From contig DF239162.1 in assembly GCA_000507305.1 (NCBI GenBank), forward strand, positions 193,501-257,500: a stretch of 64,000 bases of DNA, written 5' to 3'. The stretch comes from Breviolum minutum Mf 1.05b.01 (taxonomy: Eukaryota > Sar > Dinophyceae > Suessiales > Symbiodiniaceae). This document shows, in pieces, positions 32,106 to 43,480 of the stretch (its first letter is position 1; every line of letters begins with the position of its first letter). The translations under genes were made by a program, and so were the position numbers. The notes under the pieces were generated by a model. The model saw nothing but the letters and a program-made list of their open reading frames with translations. It made no database searches and had not been told where the DNA came from.

Positions 32106-33598
32106 ATGAGCCATTTTACACGTACGGTTTCCAGTCCGTTAGCACAAACATGAATAGATTATCTACCAACTTAGTTCTCAGGATGTAGGCAAGCCCCAAC
32201 ATATATTCTCTCAAATGGTGGTTTACCATGGTACAATCTGCAAAAAATCAACCAAAAAACACATCCAGGTGGAATCACTGGAATCAGCGGATGGTCCTCT
32301 ACCACCAAACCAACGGGCATTGCCGTATTTCCATGGAATATTTTTCATGTTTTTTTTTCTATGTTCAAGTCAAAAATTGCCATCAAAACCAAACAGAATC
32401 CCGAGTTTCCAGTTTTGGCCGAAAATCTTTGATTGATTTCTATGCCCACTGTTGACCTCAAAAAAAGCCACGAAAAATCATAACTAACTATCAACAACAA
32501 TTCAACAAACATACAAGTTGAATTCCAACAAAAAAAATCTTCGTTGACCTTTGAAAAGTGAAATATTCGTAAAACACGATAATTAGGACAACACAAAAAC
32601 CATGCGTGCTTGCCGATTTCTTTTGTTTTTTGTTGGGCAACAAACAATTCACAAAAAACAAAACAAATTGCCAAATAGAGAGTTGAATCGAAAATTCACC
32701 TTTTTCCAAGATGGATACGGTAAAACAAGCCATGATGAATCACAGTCGTAGCAAAAAAAAACTCTCCCTTTTTTGCTGTCCCTGGTGGTGGCACGGCACA
32801 ATCCACGTCCAGGCGCGGTGTTTTGACTACTGCGACTTGAGTGCTTCAAGGCAGTCAACTCAGAGGATCAAGTACTTGGAGGATCACCACACTTAGAATC
32901 GTGGTTAGTTAACGAGGTTACAAGCCATAGTTCTCGAGTACCCAAGTATTTGCCGTTTGCTATTAACATGATAAGCAGCAAGGATATAACAGAGGTTTCA
33001 TACAAGGTTCACATCTTAGGAAAAGGCTCAAGTTCGATGTGAGCAGTTATAACTCGATTACGAACCATGGTTACCATGGTTATTCACCACTTACTAAATG
33101 GGATGATTCTTGGCTCCCAAATCGCAGAAATCGGGTGCGAAACGCGCTGTTTCAACCACTCCTACAGGACGCTGCGTTTAAGCCAACGTGGACAAAATGT
33201 AACATCAGAAGTCACTGGGATAATAGGATGATGATGAAAATGAAGATAAAGACGAAGATGATGATGCTGAAAATAAACATTCATATTTCTGATGATTGTC
33301 ACATACTTCGCTGGTCAAAGTCTTCCATTCCCCATGAAATGTCGGATAAAATAAGGCCTCCCTTTTCACCACTTTTTTCGTTAAAAAACTCTTAAACATT
33401 AGCCGATTTTCCGCCCAAATGAAATAATATTTCACCAACCGGGGTTTTTCCTGAAATGAGGGGATTTCCCGAAACCTTACCTTTTGGGTTTTTTAGGTCG
33501 TGTGACGTCGCGGAACTTTTTTGACCATCACAAAACTGTCTGAAGGCATTCACCACCAGGACCTGAGATCTCTGAACGAGGAAAATAATGTCTTGACT
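32106..33598. other. Spacer downstream of the gene ending at 33599
   Basis: Contains one half of a diverged duplicate pair (32273-32345), an F5-like element at about 32870-33110, and two exon-like islands (32780-32870 and 33128-33198) that are open on the plus strand. I could not join these to any gene. F3-like 'tggtttaccatggtacaatc' lies at 32220-32250. Confidence 0.4.
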
Positions 33599-34441
33599 TC
33601 AAATGCTGTCAGATTCTTTGTCGTTGTTGTTGTTGTTGTTGGCTTCAATTGGTGACTTTTTTTTCCTGTGTCGGTTGATGTTCAACACCAATGTGTTGAC
33701 TTCAGTTGCCGGACCAACATCTTTGTGGAGGAAATGAAGCAGACCCCTCTGAGCGAAGAAACAAAACTTCTTCGATATTTTCGGATCTTTCTCGCAATCT
33801 TGAAATCATAACTGGTTGGTGGTTTCAACCCAGCTGAAAAATAGTCAAAATGGGTATCTTCCCCAATTCTCGGGGTGAGAAAACAAAACATGTTTGAAAC
33901 CACCACCTAGTCATAGGTCTTGACCACCAGTTGAAATGAGCCAACAACAAATGAGCCATGAAAAAACCCACAGCAAAGTGCACTCGCACAGCATCCTGCT
34001 CTCAATAAAAGCAGGTGAGCCACACAAAAAAACGATCTTACTTTCGATGTTTGTTTCATAGGGATCCTTATTTCATAGGTTTATGACAGAATCCCCAGAT
34101 AACTGGCTAGTATTTCCATTCCCTCCGTACCTAAATATCTCTTAGAGACGCTAGTTGGTGGGTTTCATAGCCCAGCCGCGGAACAAAATTGGAACAAAAT
34201 TTCCATCCCATCTTCTCCCCCAAAAAACCAACACTTTTTGATGGTTGAAAAAAAGCAACATGATTCCGCAAATGGTGGTTTAATTGGCGATTTACCTTGG
34301 GTCGGATCCTTAAACAAATCACCATCAAACCAATATGAACAAGCATTTCCTCCACAAATTCTGGTGCTACAGAATCAATCACCTTGGTTTCAAGGTGTGA
34401 CTTTAACCGAAACGCCAGGTGCTTTTCACAAAACAAGTTGC
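33599..34441 (-). CDS. Last two exons of an unidentified minus-strand gene
   Basis: Exon 34441-34331 (36 codons; NLFCEKHLAFRLKSHLETKV, then IDSVAPEFVEEMLVHI) leaves in phase 1 at ATTG/GTTTGA. Terminal exon 33798-33599 enters in phase 1 and encodes 65 residues ending in an Asn run (six AAC codons) and DKESDSI, then TGA. GPATEVNTLVLNINRHRKKK lies in its middle. The AAC run is the coding face of the (GTT)n tract at 33619-33640. The intron between them starts with an F3 element (34240-34330) and also holds F2 (33811-33911) and F1 (34038-34125). I do not recognise the protein. Confidence 0.6.
34240..34330. mobile_element. Foldback element, family F3, starting at a splice donor
   Basis: Minus strand begins GTTTGATGGTGATTTGTTTA immediately after exon 34331-34441 and contains the F3 'ggtaaatcgcc' and 'ccaccatttgcgga' blocks. 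The element therefore supplies the GT donor. Confidence 0.6.
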
Positions 34442-36131
34442 CTTAGTAACAAAACCCAGAGAGTGATGGTGAAACAAAAATCATGAACAGGTTGCATGAG
34501 TCCATGATACATATAAGATGGGCCCCGAGCCGATCGTTATGAATAGTTTTTTTTTTTTAAAATAACCCCTATAGATGACCGTATAATTGGGTTTCAATGG
34601 GGTTTCAAAAAAACCTACTTATAAGGGTTGTTAAACCTCCATTCATAGCTGGTGGGTTGCCAACTCACTTAGTACCTGGTTTGGTGAAGTTTTCTGGTGA
34701 TCTCTTTTAATGGCACCTTATGACACACCCAAAAGGAAAGGCGGATCGTCTTCCAACCCATCCATGGCTTCAGGTGCGAAATGTTAGTATCAGAGAGGGT
34801 AATCTTTTTGTATTAAGGTAGTTGGGTATATGATATATGAAATATTTTGTATAGAGGTACAGTATACCCCAAAACTACCCAATAAACTCAGGGGAGGGCA
34901 ATCTTCCGATGTCGGATTTGGGTAGTTTGCTTGGTCGTCTGAGAAATAGCCTAACTAACCTGGAGTTTTTCTCGCGAGACACTGCTAAGGTGATTGTTGG
35001 AGATAAGCAGCATGAATGCTTCTTGGCCAAGTTTTCTGGAATTGTGGAACCGATTGAATTTGAAACATTGTCCCAACAATTCTCCCAACATTCAATCTGT
35101 TCCACAATTCAAACAACATTGGGTGTTAGATGTTGGATAATTGGCTAGTGTTTGATAATTGGCTAGTGTTCATGTTTTCATTATCCCAACATCTGGGCAA
35201 AGGTGAAAAGTTTCTGGTTTTTTCGGGGTGAGGGTGGATTCCCCTTACCAAACCACCACCATTTTGAGGGAATTCCCCGGGGTTGGAACTGGTAGGGAGT
35301 GAAATTTGCCCAGCAAGATTTTGTGAGTATTCATGTGGGTTTGGGTCGCTCAACTGATTACTGAAAACTCAGGGCTGTCCAAGTGGGCACAAAACTGAGT
35401 CACAACTCATCTTCACAACCTCCACCCTTTCATCCAAGAAATCTCAACTGGAGCGCTTCCACCACCACCCTTGGTCCCCTTTTTTTCTTAAAACCGCGCA
35501 ACGTCGTCTTTTTTTTTGGTACACCAACACACATTGCAGACCAAAATTCATGCAGTGTGCATCTCAAAGGCTGAAAGGCCCCCATAAAAAGATAGAAAGA
35601 ATGGGATGAATTTTCAGGCAACGGCGTCCATCCATACAAAACACTGGGAGATTTTGAGCGACTCTTCGGTGGTTGGAAAAGATAAAACATATTCTTTCAT
35701 ATTCTCCCTTAACTGGTGGTGAACCATGGTGATGAATCCCATGGTAGAAAAGGCAAACATCACCTTGAACATACAACAAAAACACTGAATCCATTTGATC
35801 TTCTTAGATTTACATGTAAGATGCAAAAGGAAAAAGTGACCCAAACATCTTCTCCCTTCGCTGGTGGTGACGGCCATGGTGATGAAGCCCATGAGATCGA
35901 ATCCATAAAAATTCGACATCAAAACAAATCCAAGTCTTCGAGGATCCCAACAAAAAACCATCCCATTTTCCGCAAAAACCGGTGAAACATCTCAGCGCAT
36001 GTGTTGAAAAAATCATGGGTCCCTGTCATTCTGTAACATTTAAAGTTCTTTTTGTTTGGCATGCGTATTTTTTCTTTGGTATGTGTTATTTACAACACAA
36101 ATATACCACACCATGTGTGGAATTGCTTTAC
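34442..36131. other. Intron(s) with one or more missing exons
   Basis: The phases of exons 36132-36283 (leaves in 2) and 34331-34441 (enters in 1) do not match, so at least one exon is missing here. Coding-like islands are at 34889-35060 (open on the plus strand) and 35440-35575 (minus). Foldback elements: F8 (34525-34680) and two F3 copies in a row (35655-35790, 35805-35935). Confidence 0.45.
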
Positions 36132-36765
36132 CTAAAGAATTTGAAGCAACCAACAAGGGTCCCAATTGAACACTTGCTGATTTCTTTTCCGCAAAACGCA
36201 AAAAAATCCTCTACGGTTGGGGGATTCAAATTCTGAAACCCATCCGGAGGATCATCTACCGGTTGGACTTGCGCTCCGCTTTTCTCACGAAAAAAAACGG
36301 CCCTACTTTCCATGAAATACTGCTTGGTTTATGAAGGGATCCTTTGGTTTACGAAATAATCACTATATATAACTGGGGTAGTATTTCCGTCCCCCTCAAA
36401 AAACCCTACAACAACCACCATGGGACCTTTTTTTCATTGCTCATGTTGCAGCAATGGCCATCCTAGGCTACGATCAGGTTTGTAGAGTTGGCAACATCTT
36501 TCCTGAACAAGGCGCGAGTTTGGCGTTTCTGGGCTTTTTGTGGTTCCAAAGTTGGCTGGGTATCATGAATTCATGGCTTGGTAGATACACATCTCAGTGT
36601 TTTTTTTTAAAAGGAAATAGTACTATAATAATGGTATATTATTGTAATCATCTATAATCCTAACACACCTGGGTAATATAACAACCTTTTACACAAATCA
36701 TCTACCAAACCATGAGTGACCAAATTCTTACAATGGAAGCCACTGAGACTTTGGAGCTTTTTTGG
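36132..36765 (-). CDS. Three consecutive internal exons of an unidentified minus-strand gene
   Basis: Exons 36765-36732, 36555-36472 and 36283-36132 join in frame. The first has an acceptor ATCTCCACACAG and a GTAAGA donor; it reads QKSSKVSVASI. The second reads PTLEPQKAQKRQTRALFRKD and VANSTNLI. The third, 50 codons, runs KSGAQVQPVDDPPDGFQNLN, PPTVEDFFAFCGKEISKCSI and GTLVGCFKFF, ending before GTAAAG. TVEDFFAFCGKEISKCSI is faintly like an RNA-recognition motif helix, but I would not assign it. The introns are 176 and 188 bp; the second is almost wholly one F1 element. Probably the same gene as exons at 37769-38407 and 33599-34441. Confidence 0.65.
36303..36450. mobile_element. Foldback/introner-like element, family F1 (near-complete intron)
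   Basis: 'ctactttccatgaaatactg', 'atgaagggatcctttgg', 'tataactggggtagtatttc', 'aacaaccaccatggg' and 'tttttcattgctcatg'. It fills all but about 40 bases of the 188-bp intron between exons 36472-36555 and 36132-36283. Other F1 copies: about 2125-2215, 9582-9712, 11817-11955, 14738-14878, 25608-25736, 30643-30777, 34038-34125, 38158-38262, 39851-39975, 49228-49355, 50248-50385, 58042-58285 (interrupted), 60973-61097 and 62371-62505. Confidence 0.85.
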
Positions 36766-37768
36766 CTGTGTGGAGATGAAACACATGAGGGTCAAAAGTC
36801 CCTAAAACTCCCTAAAACTAACAGTCCGCCCGTGAAAATAGGCCGGGCCCCAAAAGGAAACCCGTGTTCCAACCATCCATTTTCAGGTGCTTTTGCTGTT
36901 AGTTTCAGGCAGGGTTTATGGGGAATGGTCATCCCACCTTCAATGACAGGAATCCTTAAAATGGGTTTGCAAGAACCCACGGAAAAACAACCATGAATGA
37001 AGATGTGTCTTTCTCCTATTAAAAATGGGTGGATTTTCCAGCTAGCCATGCTCGTATACTGCAGGGTGTGGGATGAACATACCCCACATGGCCAAAATTT
37101 CTAGACATCGACACTTCACGATTATCATTGGAGATTGCTTGGAACAAACAATGACCCCAAGAAAAATCACGGGACCCAAGGGGTTAAACCTTGGCGAGGG
37201 AAATTTCAAGTCTTCGTTTTCCAGCAACAGTTACCAGGGCATTGTCTATCTCCTATCAATGTGGAAAGTCGGAGAGACACAAACACCTTCGAGTTAGTCG
37301 TTTCAACCCATCTGAAAATATAATTCCAATTGGATCATTTCCCAAATAGGGACGAACATTAAAAAAAATCAAACCATTGCCTAGTTATTGAAAGGTGATT
37401 TTGGCACATAAACTGTACATACCCTCTGGTAAACTGACTGGATCATTTCCCCTAGGTGGGGGTGAAATAAACACTATTCGAAACCACCAATGGTTGTTTC
37501 TGGGCCCCATAAAAGGTGGTAGGTAGCATATAGCCCCCCAGAAGGCAAGGACTATAAGTGGCGGTATATGAGTAGTATATACTGCCAATTGGGGGAATAT
37601 ATACCTGGATCTTCCAGATATGTAAAATTTCTGCCTTTTTGTAGGGTTTTTTCGGGTGAATTTCGGCACACATTTTACACACAAAAGTAAGATCCAGGTA
37701 CAACCTACCACCTTTTACAGGAACCAAAAACAAACAACCATTGTACCAGGTGAAACTATCCGTTATGC

Positions 37769-38407
37769 AATGAACATGTCGGCCAGCCCAGAAAACGCTG
37801 GAACAGATCCACCATTTTCGGCCTGATTTTGTTGTGGCCAGTTTTTTTTTGGATCGGAAACAAGACACAAGAACTTAGATTTGCTTGTTTGGTGGTTGGA
37901 AAAAAATAGAACATATTCCGGAAATGGTGGCGAACAATGGTGATTTACCATGGTAGGAAGTAAACATCAGCTTAAAGGAACAAGAGAGAACCAAGGATCT
38001 CGTTCGTCTTGAAAGGACATGGCGTATATGAGCCAAAAGATGTTTCCCTCCTCGGTCAGGATATAAACTTCGGAAACAGTCGGTGGATCGTTGTGAGCTA
38101 ACGCAAGCAACGGCAACAAACACCCTCGACATGAACATGAGCACCAAAAAAACCTTCTTGCTTTCCATTTTACTGGTGTTTAAAAAGGACCCTTATAATT
38201 TAGGTAGTATAATCCCCTATATACCAACAACCAGAGGCCTTTTTTGTTCATTGCTCACATGAATAAAATACTGATTGGTTGTGTACCACCTCCCAGTTAC
38301 AGTGACCACCAGAATTACTTTTTTAATTGAGGTTCGGGGGTCCCAACCTAAACCTTCATTTACTATTTTTGCTGATTGGTTTTTTCCGGCATTTTCATGG
38401 TCATGGC
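37769..38407 (-). CDS. Three consecutive exons of an unidentified minus-strand gene
   Basis: Exons 38407-38354, 38097-37982 and 37822-37769 join in frame. They read HDHENAGKNQSAKIVNE; then HNDPPTVSEVYILTEEGNIF followed by WLIYAMSFQDERDPWFSL; then AENGGSVPAFSGLADMFI. The last ends at a GC donor (ATT/GCATAA). The middle exon has a clear codon bias and is the best-looking unknown coding stretch in the window. The 159-bp intron between the last two is largely one F3 element whose end coincides with the GT donor. Probably upstream exons of the gene ending at 33599; an exon between 36766 and 37768 is missing. Confidence 0.6.
37877..37981. mobile_element. Foldback element, family F3 (most of a 159-bp intron)
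   Basis: 'tagatttgcttgtttggtgg', 'catattccggaaatggtggc', 'tgatttaccatggtaggaag' and 'cagcttaaaggaac'. On the minus strand it begins GTTCCTTTAAGCTGATG at the donor of exon 37982-38097. Other F3 copies include 1351-1480, 3403-3524, 3656-3770, 13148-13230, 19480-19590, 21820-21915, 26070-26190, 30388-30494, 35655-35790, 38830-38950, 54700-54825, 55757-55880, 57586-57690 and 60007-60112. Confidence 0.8.
38158..38262. mobile_element. Foldback/introner-like element, family F1
   Basis: 'tgctttccattttactggtg', 'aggacccttataatttagg', 'accaacaaccagaggcc' and 'tgttcattgctcacatg'. It lies in the intron between exons 38354-38407 and 37982-38097. Confidence 0.75.
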
Positions 38408-39280
38408 CTTTTTTAGGACTAAGAATTCCTTTAAAACTTGAAATATACAACCCGAAAAAGCAAACATGACAATGGACAAATACAACCATTCATGACAATG
38501 AAGACGTGTATTTTTTTCCTCTTAAACCTGATGATCTTCCAACTAGTCATCTTAGTTTGTAGGTGGGTAGCGTCCGGTAGTACTTTAGATGCCCTTCATG
38601 CCCCCTCGTCGCACCAAGTCGTTAACACACCACATGGATCTGCATTTATATGATGCTTGGAAAAAAAATCAATTTCAGATGTCTTAGGACTAGTTAATTT
38701 GGGGTATACTCCAGTGTATCCTGTGTCATTTGCAGGAAGTATATCTTCCCAAAACGGGTGGTGAAAAAAATTGGACCAAAATTTCCATCCCATCTTCTCC
38801 CCCCAAAAAAACCAACAACACCTTCTTTCATTTTGCTTAAGGTGGTTGAACAAAAACAACAAGAGGTTTTTCCCCGAAGGGTGGTTTTTCATTGGCGATG
38901 ATTTACCATGGGATCGAATCCGTAAAACATCATCGAAACAAATCCAAGGTGTAGGACAGATCCTGAGTCATGGGCAAACTATTGACTAGACATCCCTTGA
39001 TTATAACCCAGCTCGTTTTTTTTCAAGGTGCCCCCCCCCCAACCAAAACAGCAGGCAAAAACGGGTGAATTGGTCACTAAATTGATCTTTGAACAGGTCA
39101 GAAGTTATAACTTACCTGACTCATTCTAGTAACAAAACTTATGTACTTCAAAGACCCTCCGAAATTAAACATAGATACTCGCAATGATGTTTTGGAAAAG
39201 GGAACCCTCCTTGGAAAAGGGAACCCCCTTTTGATAATATGGTAATTTATGTAATTTTATGTATCCCTATAGAGTAAATT
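38408..39280. other. Spacer between two minus-strand genes
   Basis: A possible minus exon (about 38604-38657, before a GC donor) is equally open on the plus strand. An F3 copy lies at 38830-38950. Nothing else recognised; it probably spans the 5' part of one gene and the 3' flank of the next. Confidence 0.4.
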
Positions 39281-41030
39281 TCAGGCGAGTACTTCCAGTG
39301 GTGATGATCCTTTTTTTGGCACGATTCGGGGGAAATCGAAGTCTCCTGTCCATGACATAGTGGAAAAATGCGAAGACTGCTTGCAATCTGAATGAAATGA
39401 TAAAGAAGCTACAGTCAGTAAAAGTTGCAAAAAACCCTGAGCTTTTCTTTTTCGTACCTCTGTTTGCGAAATCACCTTTCAGGTCATCTCTGTTTGATTT
39501 CGCTGTGCGGAAATAAACACTTTCAGAACCCGTGATTTTGGTCGTCATTTTGGTCGACCGAGTCTCATGAACCAAAAGAAGACTCCTTCTTCTCCATTTT
39601 TGCAGCCGGGACAGGACGTGTAATCCGGTGCGACCAAGATGGCTTCAGAGTAGTCCCTGAGTGGTGCTGAGATTCGGGCGTGGATTCCAGATTGAGTTGA
39701 GTTGTTGTTAATTTTGTGGGTGCTTTTCCGATCAAATTACAAAAGGACTTGTAGAATTCTGGCGTTTACACCACCAACCGAAAGCATATAATTATAAACT
39801 ATATATATATAGATTCTACAATTCGACAATTGAGCTACGAAAAAAACCCTCCTACTTTCCATTATACTGGTTGGTTTATAGGGATCCTTATATTGGCTTA
39901 TTAAAATCCCCATAAAATTGGGTAGTATAATCCCCTATACAACCTAAACAATCAGGTTTTTTTTTCATTGCTCAATTCCTTTTCAAAGAACCCCAAGCAA
40001 ACAAAGAGTCTTGGGAAATTTCCACTGCCTTCACCCCGGGACGTACAACAAAAAGGAGCTTTCGAACCGACGATTTGCTGTTGAAACACTTCAATCAACC
40101 CCCGACCCTGAAAATCCACAAACATGGAAGCTGCAAATGCCTTTGAAAAAGGAAACCCGGAAAACACATCTAGAAAACCCCCCTTTCAAAATTTTCACGT
40201 TCCAATTTCTTTAACCAAAAAAACATGAAAACCACCGCAGTGTCCAGTCATGGATTTCCTAGTTGGTGGTTTCAACCCATTTGAAAAATATTAGTCAACA
40301 TGGGAATCTTCCCCAAATAGGGATGAAACAAAAAATATTTGAAACCACCACCCAGATTTCCCTCCGACCTCTAATTTCGGAAGTTGGTGCAGTCATGCTT
40401 CGTGCGAAGACACATAGGCTTCGTGGCGTTGGTCCCGGGGACCGGTGGTAAAGTAGCCCTGGTCCATTTCGGCTGCTCAACACTTTTGACCTTAAAACGC
40501 CATGGTGAAAATGAAATGGATTCCATGGGGATCATCCTGGAACTCTTCCAAGAAGCATTTTTTATGCACACCACTGAAAACTCACATGTCCCCTAAAAAG
40601 GGACTATTTCAAACGGAAATACATCTTCCAACCATTGATTTTTGGGGGACATGTTAGTTTACTAAGGGGAGTATTTTTCATGATTTGGAGTCATCCAACT
40701 GAAACAAACCAACAAAAAAATATGGGTTGTTGAGGGAATTTACGACGGGTTTCATACATCCCTGGTGGTGCAAGATATCTTCCATCAACAGTATGAAGGG
40801 ATCTTAGGGTTTTCCCCAGCTCTTGAAAAATCGCTCGTGAAATCTTGAAGGGTCACACATTGACATGATACTGTTGATGGTTCAGAAATCCGGCTAACCA
40901 GCTGGGATATACCTTGTAAATAATGTGATAGCCTATCAACTGCTGCAGGATTTCTGAACCATCAACCTTACTTTGATCAAATCATTTGGGACTAGCAATT
41001 CTGCGGAAATTTCAGCGCACTTGGATCTTT
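39281..41030 (-). CDS. Four-exon 3' end of an unidentified minus-strand gene
   Basis: Exons 41030-40972, 40107-40068, 39666-39559 and 39387-39281 join with matching phases (out/in 0/0, 1/1, 1/1) and end in TGA. They read RSKCAEISAELLVPNDLIK; GRGLIEVFQQQIV; PLRDYSEAILVAPDYTSCPG then CKNGEEGVFFWFMRL; CKQSSHFSTMSWTGDFDFPR then IVPKKGSSPLEVLA. Acceptors are strong (CCATTTCTACTCAG; GTGGATTTTCAG; CATTTCATTCAG). The first donor is GTAAGG. CPGC in the third exon suggests a metal or disulfide site, but I know no family. Introns are 864, 401 and 171 bp, carrying F2 (40259-40354), F4 (40870-40966) and F1 (39851-39975). The terminal exon is also open on the plus strand. The 5' end was not found. Confidence 0.6.
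39851..39975. mobile_element. Foldback/introner-like element, family F1
   Basis: 'cctactttccattatactgg', 'tttatagggatccttatat', 'aaattgggtagtataatccc', 'aaacaatcaggttttttttt', 'cattgctcaa'. It lies in the 401-bp intron between exons 40068-40107 and 39559-39666. Confidence 0.8.
40259..40354. mobile_element. Foldback element, family F2 (typical copy)
   Basis: 'tagttggtggtttcaaccca', 'tttgaaaaatattagtcaac', 'cttccccaaatagggatg' and 'tatttgaaaccaccacccag'. Termini invert as TTGGTGGTTTCAA / TTTGAAACCACCA. Other copies: 4283-4390, 7777-7865, 14451-14570, 19938-20055, 33811-33911, 37295-37385, 41354-41463, 45880-45977, 46885-46993, 53130-53232 and 54418-54520. Every copy examined runs in the same direction. 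Confidence 0.85.
40870..40966. mobile_element. Foldback element, family F4
   Basis: 'atactgttgatggttcagaa' against 'tttctgaaccatcaacc'. It ends immediately 3' (minus sense) of the GTAAGG donor of exon 40972-41030, so the intron begins with this element. Confidence 0.75.
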
Positions 41031-41353
41031 CTGAGTAGAAATGGAAAAACGTTGAACATCCCCGCATCAAGTCACGACCAAAAGAACACACAATTTCCCA
41101 AGCCCTTTTTTCAATCAAACACCCTATGGCTCAAAAGGATTCAACTATCATAAACCTGTCGGTAAACTAACATAGCAGGCTGGAAAATCCACCAACATTT
41201 GTTTAATGGCATTTATCCGGAAAAAATGGGGATTTTGCTTTTTCAAATGGCGATTTGTTAGTTTACCAGACCCATAGGATCCACGGGACGAACGGTATAT
41301 TTACCGATCCATAAATTGTTGATTTTTATGGTTTTCATGGCGCAGCACTTAAA

Positions 41354-41463
41354 CTGGTTGGTGGTTTTTCAGCAGCCCACTTGAAAAAAACATGCTCGTC
41401 AATTCGGATCATTTCCCCAATTTTCGGGGTGAAAATAAAAAATATTTGAAACCACCACCTAGT
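41354..41463. mobile_element. Foldback element, family F2
   Basis: 'ctggttggtggtttttcagc', 'aattcggatcatttccccaa' and 'tatttgaaaccaccaccta'. The surrounding 41031-41890 holds F13 (41156-41275) and no convincing exon. Confidence 0.7.
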
Positions 41464-42065
41464 TAAAGGTCCCCCCCAGTACTAAAGGTTGAGCACTTTT
41501 AGTTCGAGTTACATTTGTGTAACTCAAAAGGGGGGCTGTTTGGGTTACAACAGGGGTCATTAAACTACCAACCCAAACAGTGAGAACAATGCACTATTCA
41601 GGGGAAATCCTTCAAAATCACCATCCAAAAAATACACCTCTTCATATTTTGTGAAAGCTGTGCCAAAAAAATCCTTGAACAGAAACTACCATCACACCTG
41701 TAGTTATAAGAGGACCTGATATAAGAGGACTCCATGTATAAGGTCATAATAAGGCCATTTATGGTTATACCGACCCACTCATAAGGATATTTAAGAAGTA
41801 GGGGGCCCAATGACCTGGCCAACTTATAATATTTCACCAACCTAAATTTCCAGAAAAGAAAGTGACTTCCCTTACTAAGCTACCATGGTTTGACCAGAAT
41901 GATCCCCAAAATTGGTGTTGCCAAGGAGTCACGAAGGCTTCACGTGTCATTGCATGGTAGGCACTCAAACTTCCTGGCCTCGGGTGGAAGCGCCAGGAAC
42001 TCGGTGAACCGTCGGGTGGAGTCGGGGTGCCTTGTCAATCCTTGTTGTGCCTTGTTCGTTGGAAC

Positions 42066-42129
<64 letters not shown>

Positions 42130-42130
42130 G
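42066..42130. repeat. (TTG)n microsatellite in a possible exon
   Basis: About 21 TTG units. On the minus strand the frame through it continues VPTNKAQQGLTRHPDSTRRF and on to ARKFECLPCNDT (stop at 41940), with codons that look coding. The same DNA is open on the plus strand too, so the coding status is unresolved. Confidence 0.8.
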
Positions 42131-42307
42131 CGGCGTTTCCTTCTTTATTATGTTTCTTATTCGATTTTTTTGAAGGGCACCCCAACAAATTTTAAAGAAT
42201 AAAAAAACGAAGCTTTCTTTTCCAGATTCCTCCAATTAAGATTCAAACAAAAACGTCCATATCTTTTTTGGAACAAAAAAAGGTCTTTGAGTATCTATGC
42301 AAGGTGG

Positions 42308-42450
42308 GCCCCTACGATCGTTATAAATGGAGTTATGGGGCCCCTTATGGATGGCCGAAAATAGATGGGTTTGCCTGCGGTTATTCCACCCCCAAAATCA
42401 GCGGACTTATGGGCCCCTACTTATAACTGGTTTTGGGGGCCTACCTTGTA
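42308..42450. mobile_element. Foldback element, family F8
   Basis: 'ggtgggcccctacgatcg', 'aaatggagttatggggcccc' and 'cttatgggcccctacttat'. Other copies: 34525-34680, 46280-46400, 47015-47165, 47262-47410, 53010-53130, 54155-54290 and 60310-60445. Confidence 0.7.
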
Positions 42451-42942
42451 ACCATTTGACATGTGAGACTTGAGGCAACCAACTCCATGATGTCAAAAAC
42501 ACGTTTGGTGGACTACGGAGAAGGGGCAAAGATTTGCCTTGCTGAATGGGAATGGAATATCTACCTACATCTGGCTCAAATTTCTGGGACATGTAGGTAA
42601 ATATTCCAGTCCCATTCGGAGCATGTGGGTTTTAAACATGCGCGTGGATGGACACCACTAGACACGTTTGACCCTGAAAACTGCTGCTGCCGCCTTTTTT
42701 GGAGATACTTCGCCCAGACTTCCCTTTTTGATGCTCACTTTGCTGTTAGTTTCAGGGACAAACTTGCTCTTACTTGGAGGATCATCCCATTTAGTAAGTG
42801 GTTAATAACCATGGTTAGTTTTTGTCCCCTAATTCAGGATAGGGTTGTGGGACGGCCTATAAACGGGGGTGATCCTAACTACTTGCCATCCAACCCCTGG
42901 AAGCTTCGGTTTCCTCCGAAACTTCCGCCCCTTCCCGAAACA

Positions 42943-43133
42943 CTATGACCTCATGAGCCCTTCGAAAATCACCACGCTTTCATGGGATATCCTTAAATTG
43001 ACATCCGAAAAAAATGGTGCGGAAAGCCCGCCAAGTCGCGAAAGAAGGGTCGCTGTACTGATATTCAGGCTCATATCAATTAAGACATTCTTGTCCGTAT
43101 CTTTCACCTCGGGTGCGACAAGAATACGCATTG
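42943..43133 (-). CDS. Terminal exon of an unidentified minus-strand gene
   Basis: After acceptor CATAGTTTGCAG the frame MRILVAPEVKDTDKNVLIDM, SLNISTATLLSRLGGLSAPF, FSDVNLRISHESVVIFEGLM, RS runs to TAG at 42945-42943. It enters in phase 1 with the ATG two bases in, so the methionine is probably internal. The mix of hydrophobic and charged residues is protein-like, with no repeat content. No family recognised. The 42451-42942 interval next to it has a coding-like island at 42640-42740 that is open on both strands. Confidence 0.55.
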
Positions 43134-43480
43134 CTGCAAACTATGGCGAGTTTTCAGATACAAGTTTACCTGTTTAGGGTAGTCTTTAGTGGCTTGGGGA
43201 GGGGACTTGTTGCCACCATTTTCGTTGTTGGAATTTTCTTTACTTCCATTTAAGAACAAAACACCAACAATACCCCCTGTTCTACTTCCATTAAAGCAAA
43301 AACACCAACAATACCTCCCTGAAAACCCAACATGTCCACTGAAAATTGATGGTTGGAAGATGAAATTTCCTTTTAGGATGGCTTCCTGGCGGGTGCAATG
43401 TCAGTTTCAGGGAGGGTAAGATCACCAATCCCCAATTTATGTTCTCTCCCGCGTTGTTTCCTTGGTTTACACCCAGGCAC

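Noticed and set aside
37451..37868. 138-residue minus frame
   Set aside because: Mostly made of repeat sequence shared with 47780-47890; only the part at 37769-37822, in another frame, is kept as an exon.
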